This document shows, one piece after another, positions 8,901 through 17,284 of a DNA stretch of 64,000 bases; the first letter of the stretch is position 1; each line of letters starts with the position of its first letter. Made by a program: the position numbers and the translations under genes. The notes beneath the pieces were generated by a model that did not search any database, was not told the DNA's origin, and was given only the letters and a program-made list of their open reading frames with translations. The stretch covers positions 124,001 through 188,000 of the forward strand of contig JANQPO010000019.1 in the NCBI GenBank assembly GCA_028289445.1. The letters are read 5' to 3'. The DNA is from Tepidamorphaceae bacterium (GTDB lineage: Bacteria > Pseudomonadota > Alphaproteobacteria > Rhizobiales > JAKSCL01).

Positions 8901-9752
8901 ATGACTGTACGCGAAACGCTGGCCACAAACCTTAAGTCTCTTTGCGAAGGCGAGGAAAGCATTGCCGCTGTGTGTCGCGGTGCTGGAATCAACAGACAGC
9001 AATTCGCACGATACCTGAATGCTGAGACTATGCCCAGCAATCAGAACCTGGAGAAGATTTGCGGATATTTTGGCATTGATGAATCCGAGCTGTTTCGCAA
9101 AGGCAGAGCGATATCCGGCTCGAATGTGGCAGCGGATTCGGCCAAGCATCAGATTTTGTCGACAGTTGCCGAGATGCTCAGCGCCGAGGCGCACGCGACC
9201 CTTTCGCCCGGTCGATACTTCGCGACGTTTCGCAGTCCTGGCGACAGTCAGACGATTGTGCGCTCGACCCTGATCATCGGCAATGACGGAAACATCACCA
9301 CATTCCGTCGACTGACCGGATTCGCTGAGACGCCTGGCTCCTGGTGGTCGCAATTTCACGGTGACCATCGCGGCATCGTTGTCGAGCGCCGGCACACGAT
9401 CTTCATGATCGCGTTCAACGACCTTGGCTATCATGAACCGAGTTTGATGACGCTGCGCTGGGTGCCAAGTTCGCTGCAGATCCTGGCGGGCCATGCGTCG
9501 ATCATGACCGAGGCGGGACCGGCCATCGCTCCAGTTGTGGTTACGCCGTGCGGTCCGGGCGTTTCGCTTCGGACGGCGATCAAGCGGTCCAGGGTTTATT
9601 CGATCGATGACCCAGCTATCGACGCGATGGTGATCGACGCCCTCGAAAGGCAGACAGGCGACCTCTTCAACATGGTCCACAAGCTGGATCTGTCCGTGAC
9701 GCCGGTTGCGGGCGAGCGCCGAACCAAACGCCCGATCAGCCACAGGCGCTGA
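8901..9752 (+). CDS. Helix-turn-helix regulator with unknown C-terminal sensor-like domain
   Basis: A 283-residue protein. An XRE-like helix-turn-helix lies at about residues 8-67 (AAVCRGAGINRQQFARYLNA and NLEKICGYFGIDESELF). The rest, about 90-255, is a mixed alpha/beta region (SPGRYFATFRSPGDSQTIVR and IVVERRHTIFMIAFNDLGYH) that I cannot place in a named family but that looks like a ligand- or protein-sensing domain. It is the nearest regulator upstream of the small peptide gene and the SagB-like gene, on the same strand, so it is the best candidate to control them. No TA-system partner or phage gene is nearby. Confidence 0.75.
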   Translation: MTVRETLATNLKSLCEGEESIAAVCRGAGINRQQFARYLNAETMPSNQNLEKICGYFGIDESELFRKGRAISGSNVAADSAKHQILSTVAEMLSAEAHATLSPGRYFATFRSPGDSQTIVRSTLIIGNDGNITTFRRLTGFAETPGSWWSQFHGDHRGIVVERRHTIFMIAFNDLGYHEPSLMTLRWVPSSLQILAGHASIMTEAGPAIAPVVVTPCGPGVSLRTAIKRSRVYSIDDPAIDAMVIDALERQTGDLFNMVHKLDLSVTPVAGERRTKRPISHRR

Positions 9753-10043
9753 CGCTGTCAGAGCCCCGTTAGGCTCGCTAACACGTTGCGCAAACGCCAT
9801 TTTTCCACCACCCCGCCAATACGGCTTTCCGCTGCGAAGCATAGGTTCCCAAAGAGCGGACAGACAATACGCGGAACTGGCGAAGCATTCGCACAATGAG
9901 CGAATGCAAGTCGTGATTAAGTCATAAATCGCGAATGCATCGCACTTCCTGCGTATTTCGAAGTCAAAGGCATAGGTGCATGCTTTATCGTGGGCATCGC
10001 CTTTGGCGATCCCACTAATCATCACCAAACTGGAGGCCTACTG
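9753..10043 (+). other. Intergenic region upstream of the small peptide ORF
   Basis: This stretch of about 290 bases carries no supported plus-strand gene. It holds an inverted repeat at 9885-9907, a further copy of the same octamer at 9931-9938, and a bulged hairpin at 9991-10014 (TGGG-c-ATCGCC-TTT-GGCGATCCCA) in what should be the 5' leader of the peptide gene. A long antisense ORF crosses it but looks like a shadow. The density of repeats suggests a regulated promoter. Confidence 0.5.
9885..9938. promoter_or_regulatory. Candidate operator: inverted repeat GCATTCGC-N7-GCGAATGC plus a third half-site
   Basis: GCATTCGC (9885-9892) and GCGAATGC (9900-9907) form a perfect 8-bp inverted repeat with a 7-base spacer. 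GCGAATGC returns at 9931-9938, 31 bases from the second half-site, which is close to three helical turns. This arrangement is typical of a cooperative repressor or activator site. It lies about 110-160 bases before the small peptide ORF and about 130 bases after the HTH gene, whose product could bind here. Binding is inference. Confidence 0.5.
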
Positions 10044-10154
10044 ATGACAAAGGAACAGAAAAACACAAAGCCAACCACCCTCGATATTTCCGTGAAAGCG
10101 ACGGCGGTCACCAGCACGCTCAAAACCCAAGGCATGATGTACGATAAATCCTGA
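10044..10154 (+). CDS. 36-residue peptide, candidate RiPP precursor
   Basis: This ORF is short and easy to miss, but a textbook ribosome-binding site (GGAGG at 10032-10036, seven bases from the ATG) argues that it is translated. The peptide begins MTKEQKNTKPTTLDISVKAT and ends TLKTQGMMYDKS; it is rich in Thr, Lys and Ser, with no Cys, no signal peptide and no membrane segment. A polar charged N-terminal half followed by a different C-terminal tail is how leader/core precursors look. It is followed after 10 bases by a strong hairpin and then by a SagB-type dehydrogenase gene, the kind of enzyme that modifies such peptides. I know no family for it. It might instead be a regulatory leader ORF. 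Confidence 0.6.
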   Translation: MTKEQKNTKPTTLDISVKATAVTSTLKTQGMMYDKS

Positions 10155-10164
10155 TCCGTGAGAT

Positions 10165-10198
10165 TGCGCCCGCCCGGTTAGTTTTAGAGGCGGGCGCA
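10165..10198 (+). terminator. 10-bp hairpin between the peptide gene and the SagB-like gene (possible attenuator)
   Basis: TGCGCCCGCC (10165-10174) pairs perfectly with GGCGGGCGCA (10189-10198) across a 14-base loop. It starts 10 bases after the peptide stop codon and ends 28 bases before the dehydrogenase start. No U-run follows, so it is not a classical full terminator. In such positions a hairpin often stabilises the short upstream message or lets only part of transcription through, giving more precursor than enzyme. Confidence 0.6.
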
Positions 10199-10226
10199 TG
10201 AATTATACGCTCTTGAGAGAATTAAT

Positions 10227-11357
10227 ATGCGCATTCGTTCGGCAAAAACTCTGGTATTTTTACGAGAAGAGAAAGCCATAGTTGGATACAACTATCTGAC
10301 CAGATCGACTTTCTTTTGCTCCCATGACCTTTTGATTTTTTTGGCGTTGATCGACGAGTGGACCGATCTCCATACCGTTCGCAATCATCTGCCATACATT
10401 TCGACCGCCGAGCTCGAAAGAAAGATCGACGATCTAATCGCCGTCCATGCCGTCATCCCAGAGGATTCAGATACGCTTCAGGAAGAGGATGACTTCATCG
10501 AAGGCTGGCATTGGGGAATGCCCGCCGCATTGCTGCACATGACGGTGCAAGATCGGCCCTATCTGTCGATTGAGCAAAGTGAAGCCCTTCAGGTGAGCCG
10601 TCTGGCGACGGGATCACAACCATCGCTATGCCAATGGAACGATGAGCAAGACAGCATAGCGCTGAATTGGCCTTTGGAGGCGAACGGCGATGGCCTCTTA
10701 GGTCTCATGGCACGCCGCAGGACTGTGCGATCGACAGATGCGACCGCAATTTCGATCGATCAGCTGTCGGACTGCCTGTTCGCCGGCCTCGGCATCACAG
10801 GGGTGACGAAAAACGGTGCTGGGGTCACTTTGCCGCTCGGCATGACCCCGTCCGGAGGCGCGCGCAACCCCTACGAAGCTTTCGTCTACGCCCGGTCGGT
10901 CGATGGGCTGGCACCCGGGTTCTACCACTACTCGGCCCTTCAGCATTCGCTCTCGCAAGTGTTGACGAATGAGACACCGCTGCCGTCCGAACTTCTCGGT
11001 GGGCAGGATTGGGTCGATGACATGCCCTGCCTGATCGTCTTGTGCGCATACTTCGAACGACCCATGTGGAAGTATCACGACGCGAACGCCTATCGAGTCG
11101 TCCTCATCGAAGCAGGCCATATCGGTCAAAACGTGATGCTAGCGGCCACTAATCACGGATTGTGCGCCTGTCCATCGGCGGCGCTTGATCATTCCAAGAT
11201 CGCTCGGTGCCTTGGTCTTGGCGATGATGCCATGCGCGCCCCGATTTATGCCATGACACTAGCGAAACCAGGCGAGTCGGAAAACGAGGTTATACCGTTG
11301 AGATCGGCCGATTTGCCGACCGGCGAACATCTCCACACGCAAATGCTTGCGGGGTAA
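10227..11357 (+). CDS. SagB-type FMN-dependent dehydrogenase (peptide-modifying nitroreductase family)
   Basis: A 376-residue protein. The N-terminal 150 residues form the variable region found in SagB/ThcOx-type enzymes (including IEGWHWGMPAALLHMTVQD). From about residue 155 comes the nitroreductase fold: RRRTVRSTD (163-171), MTPSGGARNPYEAFVYARSV (206-225), GFYHYSALQHSL (231-242), YRVVLIEAGHIGQNVMLAA (289-307) and PIYAMTLAKP (339-348). These match the FMN-binding and conserved blocks of SagB dehydrogenases, which oxidise azolines to azoles in ribosomal peptides. No YcaO cyclodehydratase, protease or exporter is in the window. The first 120 bases are AT-richer than the surroundings, which suggests transfer. 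Family is secure; substrate is inferred from the adjacent peptide. Confidence 0.85.
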   Translation: MRIRSAKTLVFLREEKAIVGYNYLTRSTFFCSHDLLIFLALIDEWTDLHTVRNHLPYISTAELERKIDDLIAVHAVIPEDSDTLQEEDDFIEGWHWGMPAALLHMTVQDRPYLSIEQSEALQVSRLATGSQPSLCQWNDEQDSIALNWPLEANGDGLLGLMARRRTVRSTDATAISIDQLSDCLFAGLGITGVTKNGAGVTLPLGMTPSGGARNPYEAFVYARSVDGLAPGFYHYSALQHSLSQVLTNETPLPSELLGGQDWVDDMPCLIVLCAYFERPMWKYHDANAYRVVLIEAGHIGQNVMLAATNHGLCACPSAALDHSKIARCLGLGDDAMRAPIYAMTLAKPGESENEVIPLRSADLPTGEHLHTQMLAG

Positions 11358-11730
11358 GGTCGCACCGTATCCGGTCATTTGCCGGCCTCTAGTCGACTCG
11401 GCATAGCCCTCGGCCACAATCGGTTCTTTATACGTACAGCAGCGCGCCATGCTTGCAATTGAGCGCTGTTCATGGCTTTAAGCTGCGTCTGAGCCGCCGA
11501 CATTTCTGACGCTCGCCGTTTATGCCTGCGAGAGAAGCGAGCGTCGGTTCGCAAAGGTGTTAGGCGACAGCACAAGTTTTCGGCACCGTGTTCAAAACAA
11601 TATCGCAACATTGAAGAAACAATCGACTTTATTCACGCTGTTTAAGTAGTTTTCCGGTGTACGTTCGATTGAAAATTTGAATAGTGAAGCGCTTGTGCCT
11701 TCGCGCTAGAGCCAAGCCTAGATCCCTGCC
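11358..11730 (+). other. 373-bp intergenic region between the SagB-like gene and hisA
   Basis: I see no convincing gene. A minus-strand frame (11375-11611) has an Ala/Gln-rich translation I cannot place and no good ribosome-binding site. GACGCTCGC (11508-11516) and GCGAGCGTC (11537-11545) form a 9-bp inverted repeat with a 20-base loop and no T-run. The last 100 bases are AT-richer and should contain the hisA promoter. Confidence 0.4.
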
Positions 11731-12462
11731 ATGATTCTCTTCCCAGCGATTGACCTAAAGGACGGCCAATGCGTTCGCCTCTTCAAGGGCGAGATGGACC
11801 GGGCAACAGTCTTCAATACGGATCCGACGGCGCAAGCGCGCCTTTTCGAAAGCCAGGGATTCAAACATCTTCACGTGGTCGATCTGAACGGTGCCTTTGC
11901 CGGCCGTTCGGAAAACGGTGATGCCGTGACGGAAATCCGCGAGGCAGTCGGCGCCTCGATACAGCTTGGTGGCGGCATCCGCGACCGGGCCGCCATCGAG
12001 GCTTGGCTGGAGCGGGGCATTGACCGGGTTATTCTGGGAACCGCTGCGCTACGCGACCCCGACCTGGTCAAAGAGGCGGCAGCGGCGCACCCCGACTGCA
12101 TTGCCGTAGGGATCGACGCGCGCGGCGGGCGGGTCGCAGTCGAGGGTTGGGCCGAAACGTCCGATGTCAGCGCGACGGACCTGGCCAAGCGGTTCGAGGA
12201 TGCCGGCGTCGCCGCAATCATTTACACCGACATCGATCGCGATGGTGCACTTCAAGGCCCCAATGTCGAAGCCACGGTGGCCCTTGCCAATAGCGTAGCG
12301 ATCCCGGTGATTGCCAGCGGTGGGGTCTCTTCGCTTGCCGATTTGATCGCGCTGCGGGACTGCGGAGCATCCCTTCACGGCGTGATCTCCGGCCGAGCCC
12401 TTTACGACGGTCGCATTCCAGTCGCGCAGGCGCTCACGCTGCTCTCGAAGTCTAAACAGTGA
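11731..12462 (+). CDS. hisA: Phosphoribosyl-formimino-AICAR ribotide isomerase (HisA)
   Basis: A 243-residue TIM barrel that isomerises ProFAR to PRFAR in histidine synthesis. The catalytic aspartates are in [14 protein letters not shown] (Asp8) and AVGIDARGG (Asp129); [13 protein letters not shown] is the C-terminal phosphate-binding motif. In related bacteria hisA usually lies between hisH and hisF, but here no other his gene is adjacent: the accessory pocket lies upstream and ggt is convergent downstream. The last 11 bases overlap the end of the ggt gene. Length is normal for the family. Confidence 0.96.
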   Translation: MILFPAIDLKDGQCVRLFKGEMDRATVFNTDPTAQARLFESQGFKHLHVVDLNGAFAGRSENGDAVTEIREAVGASIQLGGGIRDRAAIEAWLERGIDRVILGTAALRDPDLVKEAAAAHPDCIAVGIDARGGRVAVEGWAETSDVSATDLAKRFEDAGVAAIIYTDIDRDGALQGPNVEATVALANSVAIPVIASGGVSSLADLIALRDCGASLHGVISGRALYDGRIPVAQALTLLSKSKQ

Positions 12463-13924
12463 CGAAAACGCCGCCGCGACGTGGGTCGCCGGCGCCGCTG
12501 ATGCCGCCATCGGCGTTCTTGCGAACCGCGTGGACGCCGCCAAAGAACAAATTTGGCTCGTCCCAGCAGCGGCGCTCGGGGAACTGAGCTTCCAGGGCGG
12601 CGCGATCATCGTCGCTGATGTGACCTTCGAACTCGAGAAATCCGTTCTCGATATGCAAACGCGCTGCTGTTATCGCGTCTTCCAAAGGCCTTTGACCGGC
12701 GAGGTGTCGCGTCAATACGCAATAGACTGCGGAGCGAATGCGGTTCGATCCACCCGAACCCAGAACGGCCAACCCGCTATCGGTATCCGACGCCAAGGTC
12801 GGTGCCATCATCGACGACAGACGAATACCGGGCTGCCAATCGGCAACGCCGTCCGGGTTGACGTCGTCTTCGCCCAGCATGTTGTTCACCATGAAACCAC
12901 ACTGCGGCACGATGGTGCCATTGCCCTCGCCATTCGACACCGTCGCCGCGACGGCCATGCCGTCAGCATCGATCACGCTGACATGGGTGGTGCCACGCTG
13001 AGCGACCTTGTGATTGGGACCTTGCAGGTCCAAGAATCTTTGCAGCGACCGTCCAGATTCGGACCAGGCGCGGTCGGTGGCAGCCATCGCGCTGGCCATG
13101 GCGGATAGGTTCGCCGTGTTGTTGTTTTCTTCGATCATCCGCGCAATCAGTGTTCCGCCCGCCGACGGCGGCGGATTGAGGAACACGCGCGCGCCGGCAA
13201 CTGTCGCTTCATTCGGCGTGCGCCAATGCGGCTGGTAGGCGGCCAGCGCGTCGGCGGTCAATGTTCCGCCGTCGGCTTGCGCCTTCAGGATCATCCCGGC
13301 GATCTCGCCACTTCTAACCGCCTCGATCCCCTCAGAGGCGATCTCTTCCAGCGCGTCGGCAAGATCCGGATTGCGAAAGACCGAACCGGCTGGCCGAATG
13401 CTCTTGCCGTCGCTATCCGCGAAGAGCGCCCTGGCCGAGGGCGTCGCGATCAGGATCGGCGCAACGACCGAAAACAGAAAGGCCTGAAACGCATTGATCG
13501 TGAAGCCGTTGCGGGCAACAGAGGCGGCATGGGCGACAAGCGCTTCCATCGGCAGCCGACCGTAGCGCTCATGCGCGGCGAACAGTCCATGGACAAAGCC
13601 TGGAATGGCGGACGTTCCGTTGCCGATCGTGAAGGCCTGTGTGGTCGGTCCGAAGTCCGCTTCAATAACGAAGGCGTCGATATCGCCGGAGGGTCGCTGC
13701 GGCGGCGTTTCGACGAAGAAATCGAGGCAGTTCGTTTGACCGCGATGGCCGACCATTATGAAACCGCCACCGCCGGGCGACGACAAGACAGGCTCACTTA
13801 CCGTGGCCGTCCACAACCCGGCGATCGCCGCATCCACGGCAGTTCCGCCGTCTTTCAGGGCCTCGGATGCCGCCTCAGCGGTCAGCGCATGACCCGCCGC
13901 GACCCCAGCGGCATTCTTAGTCAT
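12452..13924 (-). CDS. Gamma-glutamyltransferase family protein without signal peptide
   Basis: A 490-residue Ntn-hydrolase of the gamma-glutamyltranspeptidase family, normally cleaved autocatalytically. The small subunit would begin at Thr312 in [13 protein letters not shown], the nucleophile position. [11 protein letters not shown] (48-58) and [12 protein letters not shown] are the other family blocks. The N terminus ([19 protein letters not shown]) has no secretion signal, so unlike the periplasmic GGT of enterics it is probably cytoplasmic and may act on another gamma-glutamyl or acyl substrate. It lies 20 bases downstream of pckA on the same strand and overlaps the hisA 3' end by 11 bases. 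Confidence 0.9.
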   Translation of the reverse strand: MTKNAAGVAAGHALTAEAASEALKDGGTAVDAAIAGLWTATVSEPVLSSPGGGGFIMVGHRGQTNCLDFFVETPPQRPSGDIDAFVIEADFGPTTQAFTIGNGTSAIPGFVHGLFAAHERYGRLPMEALVAHAASVARNGFTINAFQAFLFSVVAPILIATPSARALFADSDGKSIRPAGSVFRNPDLADALEEIASEGIEAVRSGEIAGMILKAQADGGTLTADALAAYQPHWRTPNEATVAGARVFLNPPPSAGGTLIARMIEENNNTANLSAMASAMAATDRAWSESGRSLQRFLDLQGPNHKVAQRGTTHVSVIDADGMAVAATVSNGEGNGTIVPQCGFMVNNMLGEDDVNPDGVADWQPGIRLSSMMAPTLASDTDSGLAVLGSGGSNRIRSAVYCVLTRHLAGQRPLEDAITAARLHIENGFLEFEGHISDDDRAALEAQFPERRCWDEPNLFFGGVHAVRKNADGGISGAGDPRRGGVFVTV

Positions 13925-13944
13925 GGTTGGCCATGCGATGTGGG

Positions 13945-15558
13945 CTACTCGGCGGCGGCAACGGTGCCGGGGGCTGCAGCGCGGACGGTGTGGTCGACAT
14001 GATCTTCGAACTTAGCGAAATTTTGCACGAACATGTCAACGAGGCGTCGCGCTTGGCGATCATAGGCGTCGGGATCCGCCCACGTCGCGCGTGGATCGAG
14101 AAGATGCGAATAGCGCCCATCGTCGGAGACCGGCACCTGGACGCCGAAGTTCTCATCGGTCCGAAAAGAGCCGGCCGACAGTGTCCCGTCGAGTGCGTCG
14201 GTCAAGAGCGCTCGGGTCGCGGCGATCGGCATTCGGTGGCCGACGCCGTAAGCACCGCCGGTCCAGCCTGTGTTGACCAGCCAGCATTCGACGTCGTGCT
14301 CGGCAATCAGTTTGCGCAGAAGGTTGCCGTAAACCGCCGGATGGCGCGGCATGAACGGCGCTCCGAAACAGGTCGAGAACGTCGCTTGCGGCTCGTTCAC
14401 GCCCTTTTCGGTACCGGCGACTTTGGCCGTGTAACCGGACAGGAAATGGTACATGGCCTGGCTCGGCGTCATCCGCGCGATCGGCGGCAACACGCCAAAA
14501 GCATCGGCCGTCAGCATGACGATGTGATTGGGATGACCGGCGCGGCCAGTCACGCTTGCGTTTGGGATATAGTGGATCGGATAGGCGCAGCGCGTGTTCT
14601 CCGTCAGCGTTGAGTCGTCGAAGTCCGGGATGCGTGTGGCCGGATCGACAACGACGTTTTCCAGCACCGTGGCGAACCGCTTGGTCGTTCCGAAAATCTC
14701 CGGCTCGGCCTTGGCAGACAGACGGATCGTCTTGGCATAGCAGCCGCCCTCAAAGTTGAAGACGCCATCTGGCCCCCAGCCATGTTCGTCGTCGCCGATA
14801 AGCGTGCGGTCGGGATCGGCGGACAACGTCGTTTTGCCGGTGCCCGACAGGCCGAAGAAGACCGTCACGGCACCGTCTGGGGCCGCGTTGGCCGAACAGT
14901 GCATGGGCATGACGCCGACATCGGGCAGAAGGTAGTTGAGTTGCGTGAAGACCGATTTCTTCATCTCGCCGGCATAGGACGTGCCGCCGATCAGTACGAT
15001 CTTGCGTTCCAGATCGCAGGCAATCACGGCGTCCGACCGGCAGCCATGACGCGACGGGTCGGCGCGAAAGCTCGGCAGATCGATGATCGTCATTTCTGGA
15101 ACGAAATCCGCGAGTGCCGCACGCTCCGGCCGGATCAGCAGATGGCGGATGAAGAGCGCATGCCAGGCATATTCGCAGTAGACTCGCACTGAGAGCCGGT
15201 GCTCTGGATCGGCGCCGCCGAACAAATCCTCCGCATAAAGCGTTCGCCCACTTGCATGGGCCAGCATATCGGCCATAAGCCGCTCGAAGGCGCCAGGGTC
15301 CGTCGCTTTATTGTTGTCCCACCAAATGGCGTCCTCGGTCGCCCGCGTGCGGACGATGAACTTGTCCTTGGCCGAGCGGCCGGTGTGGGCGCCTGTGCAC
15401 ACGGCAAGCGGCCCGTCAGCGACGGCCAATCCTTCGTCCTTGAGGAGCGCTGCCTCATAAAGGGACGCTTCGGGCCAATTCCAATGGATAATCGCCGGCG
15501 TTGTGAGCCCGATGAGGTCGGCGCCAGCCGCCGGATTGCGCAATCCCGTCTCGTTCAC
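13945..15558 (-). CDS. pckA: Phosphoenolpyruvate carboxykinase (ATP)
   Basis: A 537-residue gluconeogenic enzyme that converts oxaloacetate and ATP to PEP. The ATP-binding loop is [16 protein letters not shown] and the metal/substrate block is [22 protein letters not shown] chose the GTG at 15558 (reading [12 protein letters not shown]) because GGGAG lies just upstream and the resulting N terminus matches rhizobial PckA; a GTG five codons earlier is the alternative. In Hyphomicrobiales pckA commonly lies beside chvI-chvG, as here (divergent, with the HugZ-like gene between), and is controlled by ChvI. Confidence 0.95.
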   Translation of the reverse strand: MNETGLRNPAAGADLIGLTTPAIIHWNWPEASLYEAALLKDEGLAVADGPLAVCTGAHTGRSAKDKFIVRTRATEDAIWWDNNKATDPGAFERLMADMLAHASGRTLYAEDLFGGADPEHRLSVRVYCEYAWHALFIRHLLIRPERAALADFVPEMTIIDLPSFRADPSRHGCRSDAVIACDLERKIVLIGGTSYAGEMKKSVFTQLNYLLPDVGVMPMHCSANAAPDGAVTVFFGLSGTGKTTLSADPDRTLIGDDEHGWGPDGVFNFEGGCYAKTIRLSAKAEPEIFGTTKRFATVLENVVVDPATRIPDFDDSTLTENTRCAYPIHYIPNASVTGRAGHPNHIVMLTADAFGVLPPIARMTPSQAMYHFLSGYTAKVAGTEKGVNEPQATFSTCFGAPFMPRHPAVYGNLLRKLIAEHDVECWLVNTGWTGGAYGVGHRMPIAATRALLTDALDGTLSAGSFRTDENFGVQVPVSDDGRYSHLLDPRATWADPDAYDRQARRLVDMFVQNFAKFEDHVDHTVRAAAPGTVAAAE

Positions 15559-15627
15559 GCTGCGCTCCCGCACATGTCTCGCCCGTTCGGCCAGTTTCTC
15601 ATCTTGGGTCCAGCCGTTATCCAGGTC

Positions 15628-15693
15628 CTAGACCAAGGCGAGGAGCGCGACAACAGCGACCAATGGCCAAGGTGTATTGCCGATCACGATCAT
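15628..15693 (-). CDS. Possible 21-residue hydrophobic peptide coupled to the HugZ-like gene
   Basis: The ATG overlaps the stop codon of the upstream HugZ-like gene as ATGA (15690-15693), a common sign of translational coupling. The peptide starts MIVIGNTPWPLVAVV and finishes with hydrophobic residues, enough for one short membrane helix. It ends 69 bases before the pckA start. No independent ribosome-binding site was needed or sought. It is unnamed and could be chance, but the overlap and composition make a small membrane protein plausible. Confidence 0.4.
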   Translation of the reverse strand: MIVIGNTPWPLVAVVALLALV

Positions 15694-16439
15694 AATCGCG
15701 TTCCGTCGAAAAGCGCCTCGAAAGCCGGACTAAGGTCGGGCAGGCGCGTCACGGGCTCGTTGAACGTCATGCGGATCGACCGACTGCCGAATCCCAGGTA
15801 GACGCCATCTGGATCACACCCCGTTGCGCGCCAATCCTCCGTATCTGTCTCAGGCCGGCTTGTTGCGATGGCCTGTATGGCGTCGGCGAAGTCTTCGTTG
15901 AGGCCGGCAACCGACCGCTCTTCGCCAGCCTCGAACGGCGCGGCGGCTTTCGCCGACAGAAACACGCTTGTGGCCGGTCTTGTGTCGATGCGGCCGAAAC
16001 CGGCAACGCTGTGAAGCCGCTCGGGCGCAATGCGGTAGATCGCGAAATCGCTGAACTCCGCAAAGTCCGCTGCGCCCGGATGGCGAGCAAAGTAACGCCG
16101 CCGATGGCCGTCATCCGTCGATTGGGCGATCTGTCCAAAAACCGTGAGGCGGTCGGACGCCAGCAGGTCGGCGCCGGCGGCCGCGGCCGATTCATCGTGG
16201 ACGAGGAGGGAGACACGCGGATCGGCCTTCAGGTTACGGGTGTGGATGGCGAGGGTCGACAGCATGAGAAGCGGCGATCCATCGACCGCCGTTGAAACCG
16301 CAACCAGCGATGCATAGGGGTGGCTCGTTTCGGAATCGATCGTTGCTAGGCAGGCAAAGCGCGCCGAGCGGAGCAAACAGCGACACGTAAATGCGAAACT
16401 GTTATCGATTGCATCGCGTGGGGCTACATTCATATCCAT
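15690..16439 (-). CDS. HugZ-like heme-utilisation / pyridoxamine 5'-phosphate oxidase-fold protein
   Basis: A 249-residue protein. The N-terminal split-barrel domain (about 15-150; CLATIDSETSHPYASLV, MLSTLAIHTRNLKADPRVSLLV) is that of the PNPOx-like superfamily. A C-terminal domain follows (about 165-245; NEDFADAIQAIA, GCDPDGVYLGFGSRSIRM), characteristic of HugZ-type proteins that bind or degrade heme. It probably works in the cytoplasm. It is transcribed away from chvI and towards pckA. Heme as the ligand is inferred from family only. An alternative start is the ATG at 16433. Confidence 0.82.
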   Translation of the reverse strand: MDMNVAPRDAIDNSFAFTCRCLLRSARFACLATIDSETSHPYASLVAVSTAVDGSPLLMLSTLAIHTRNLKADPRVSLLVHDESAAAAGADLLASDRLTVFGQIAQSTDDGHRRRYFARHPGAADFAEFSDFAIYRIAPERLHSVAGFGRIDTRPATSVFLSAKAAAPFEAGEERSVAGLNEDFADAIQAIATSRPETDTEDWRATGCDPDGVYLGFGSRSIRMTFNEPVTRLPDLSPAFEALFDGTRL

Positions 16440-16536
16440 ATCCGGACTGGTCCCCGGTTCACCGACCGTGCCACAATTCGGGCGCCATTGCCGCCTATCG
16501 CCCCCTCACCCGTAAACGGCGCCGCTGGAACCCGTA

Positions 16537-17235
16537 ATGCCCACAATCGCCCTTGTCGACGACGATCGCAACATTCTGACCTCCGTATCCATTGCCCTTG
16601 AGGCGGAGGGCTTTCGGACGCAATCCTACACCGATGGCGCATCGGCGATCGACGGTCTTTTGACGAATCCGCCCGATCTCGCGATTTTGGACATTAAGAT
16701 GCCGCGCATGGACGGCATGGAGCTGTTGCGTCGGCTGCGCCAGAAGACCGAACTGCCGGTGATCTTCTTGACCTCCAAGGACGATGAGATCGACGAGCTG
16801 TTCGGCCTGAAAATGGGTGCGGATGACTTCATCAAGAAGCCGTTTTCGCAACGTTTGCTGGTTGAGCGGGTGAAAGCCGTCCTGCGCCGGGTCACGGCGC
16901 GGGATGTGGCGGTCGAAAAGACCGGCGAGGCAAAGGTCCTTGAACGCGGTGCGCTGGTCATGGACCCCGAGCGCCACGCCTCGACGTGGAAAGGTCAAAA
17001 TGTCACTTTGACGGTGACGGAGTTCTTGATCCTGCAGGCGCTCGCCGCGCGTCCGGGGGTCGTTAAGAGTCGTAATGCCTTGATGGATGCGGCTTACGAC
17101 GATCAGGTGTATGTTGATGATCGGACGATCGACAGCCATATCAAGAGGCTTCGGAAGAAATTCAAGGCAGTAGACGCGGGCTTCGATATGATCGAAACGC
17201 TCTACGGCGTTGGATATCGGTTCAAGGAAGGCTGA
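16537..17235 (+). CDS. chvI: Response regulator ChvI (OmpR/PhoB family)
   Basis: A 232-residue two-component regulator. The receiver has the acidic pair Asp9-Asp10 ([20 protein letters not shown]), phospho-acceptor Asp52 ([13 protein letters not shown]) and the KPF lysine. The winged-helix DNA-binding domain occupies the C-terminal part ([33 protein letters not shown]). The protein closely resembles rhizobial ChvI, which controls exopolysaccharide, motility and envelope genes and is needed for host infection in several genera. The partner kinase gene follows directly. Confidence 0.95.
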   Translation: MPTIALVDDDRNILTSVSIALEAEGFRTQSYTDGASAIDGLLTNPPDLAILDIKMPRMDGMELLRRLRQKTELPVIFLTSKDDEIDELFGLKMGADDFIKKPFSQRLLVERVKAVLRRVTARDVAVEKTGEAKVLERGALVMDPERHASTWKGQNVTLTVTEFLILQALAARPGVVKSRNALMDAAYDDQVYVDDRTIDSHIKRLRKKFKAVDAGFDMIETLYGVGYRFKEG

Positions 17236-17284
17236 GCTAAGGCGGGGACGGCGCGCTGTTCGTGTCTTGGTACCGCGCACGGAC

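Noticed and set aside
8832-10028. 398-codon minus-strand ORF antisense to the HTH gene
   Set aside because: Its translation is Arg/His-rich without family features, it lies opposite a clear HTH coding gene and runs across repeats; it looks like a GC-rich shadow frame.
10044-10154. PqqA-like precursor
   Set aside because: The tail GMMY faintly recalls PqqA/MftA ends, but the Glu-x3-Tyr arrangement is absent and there is no radical SAM enzyme nearby.
10227-11357. Ordinary nitroreductase for nitroaromatics
   Set aside because: The 150-residue N-terminal extension and the MTPSGGARNPYE and EAGHIGQN blocks are SagB/ThcOx-type rather than NfsA/NfsB-type.
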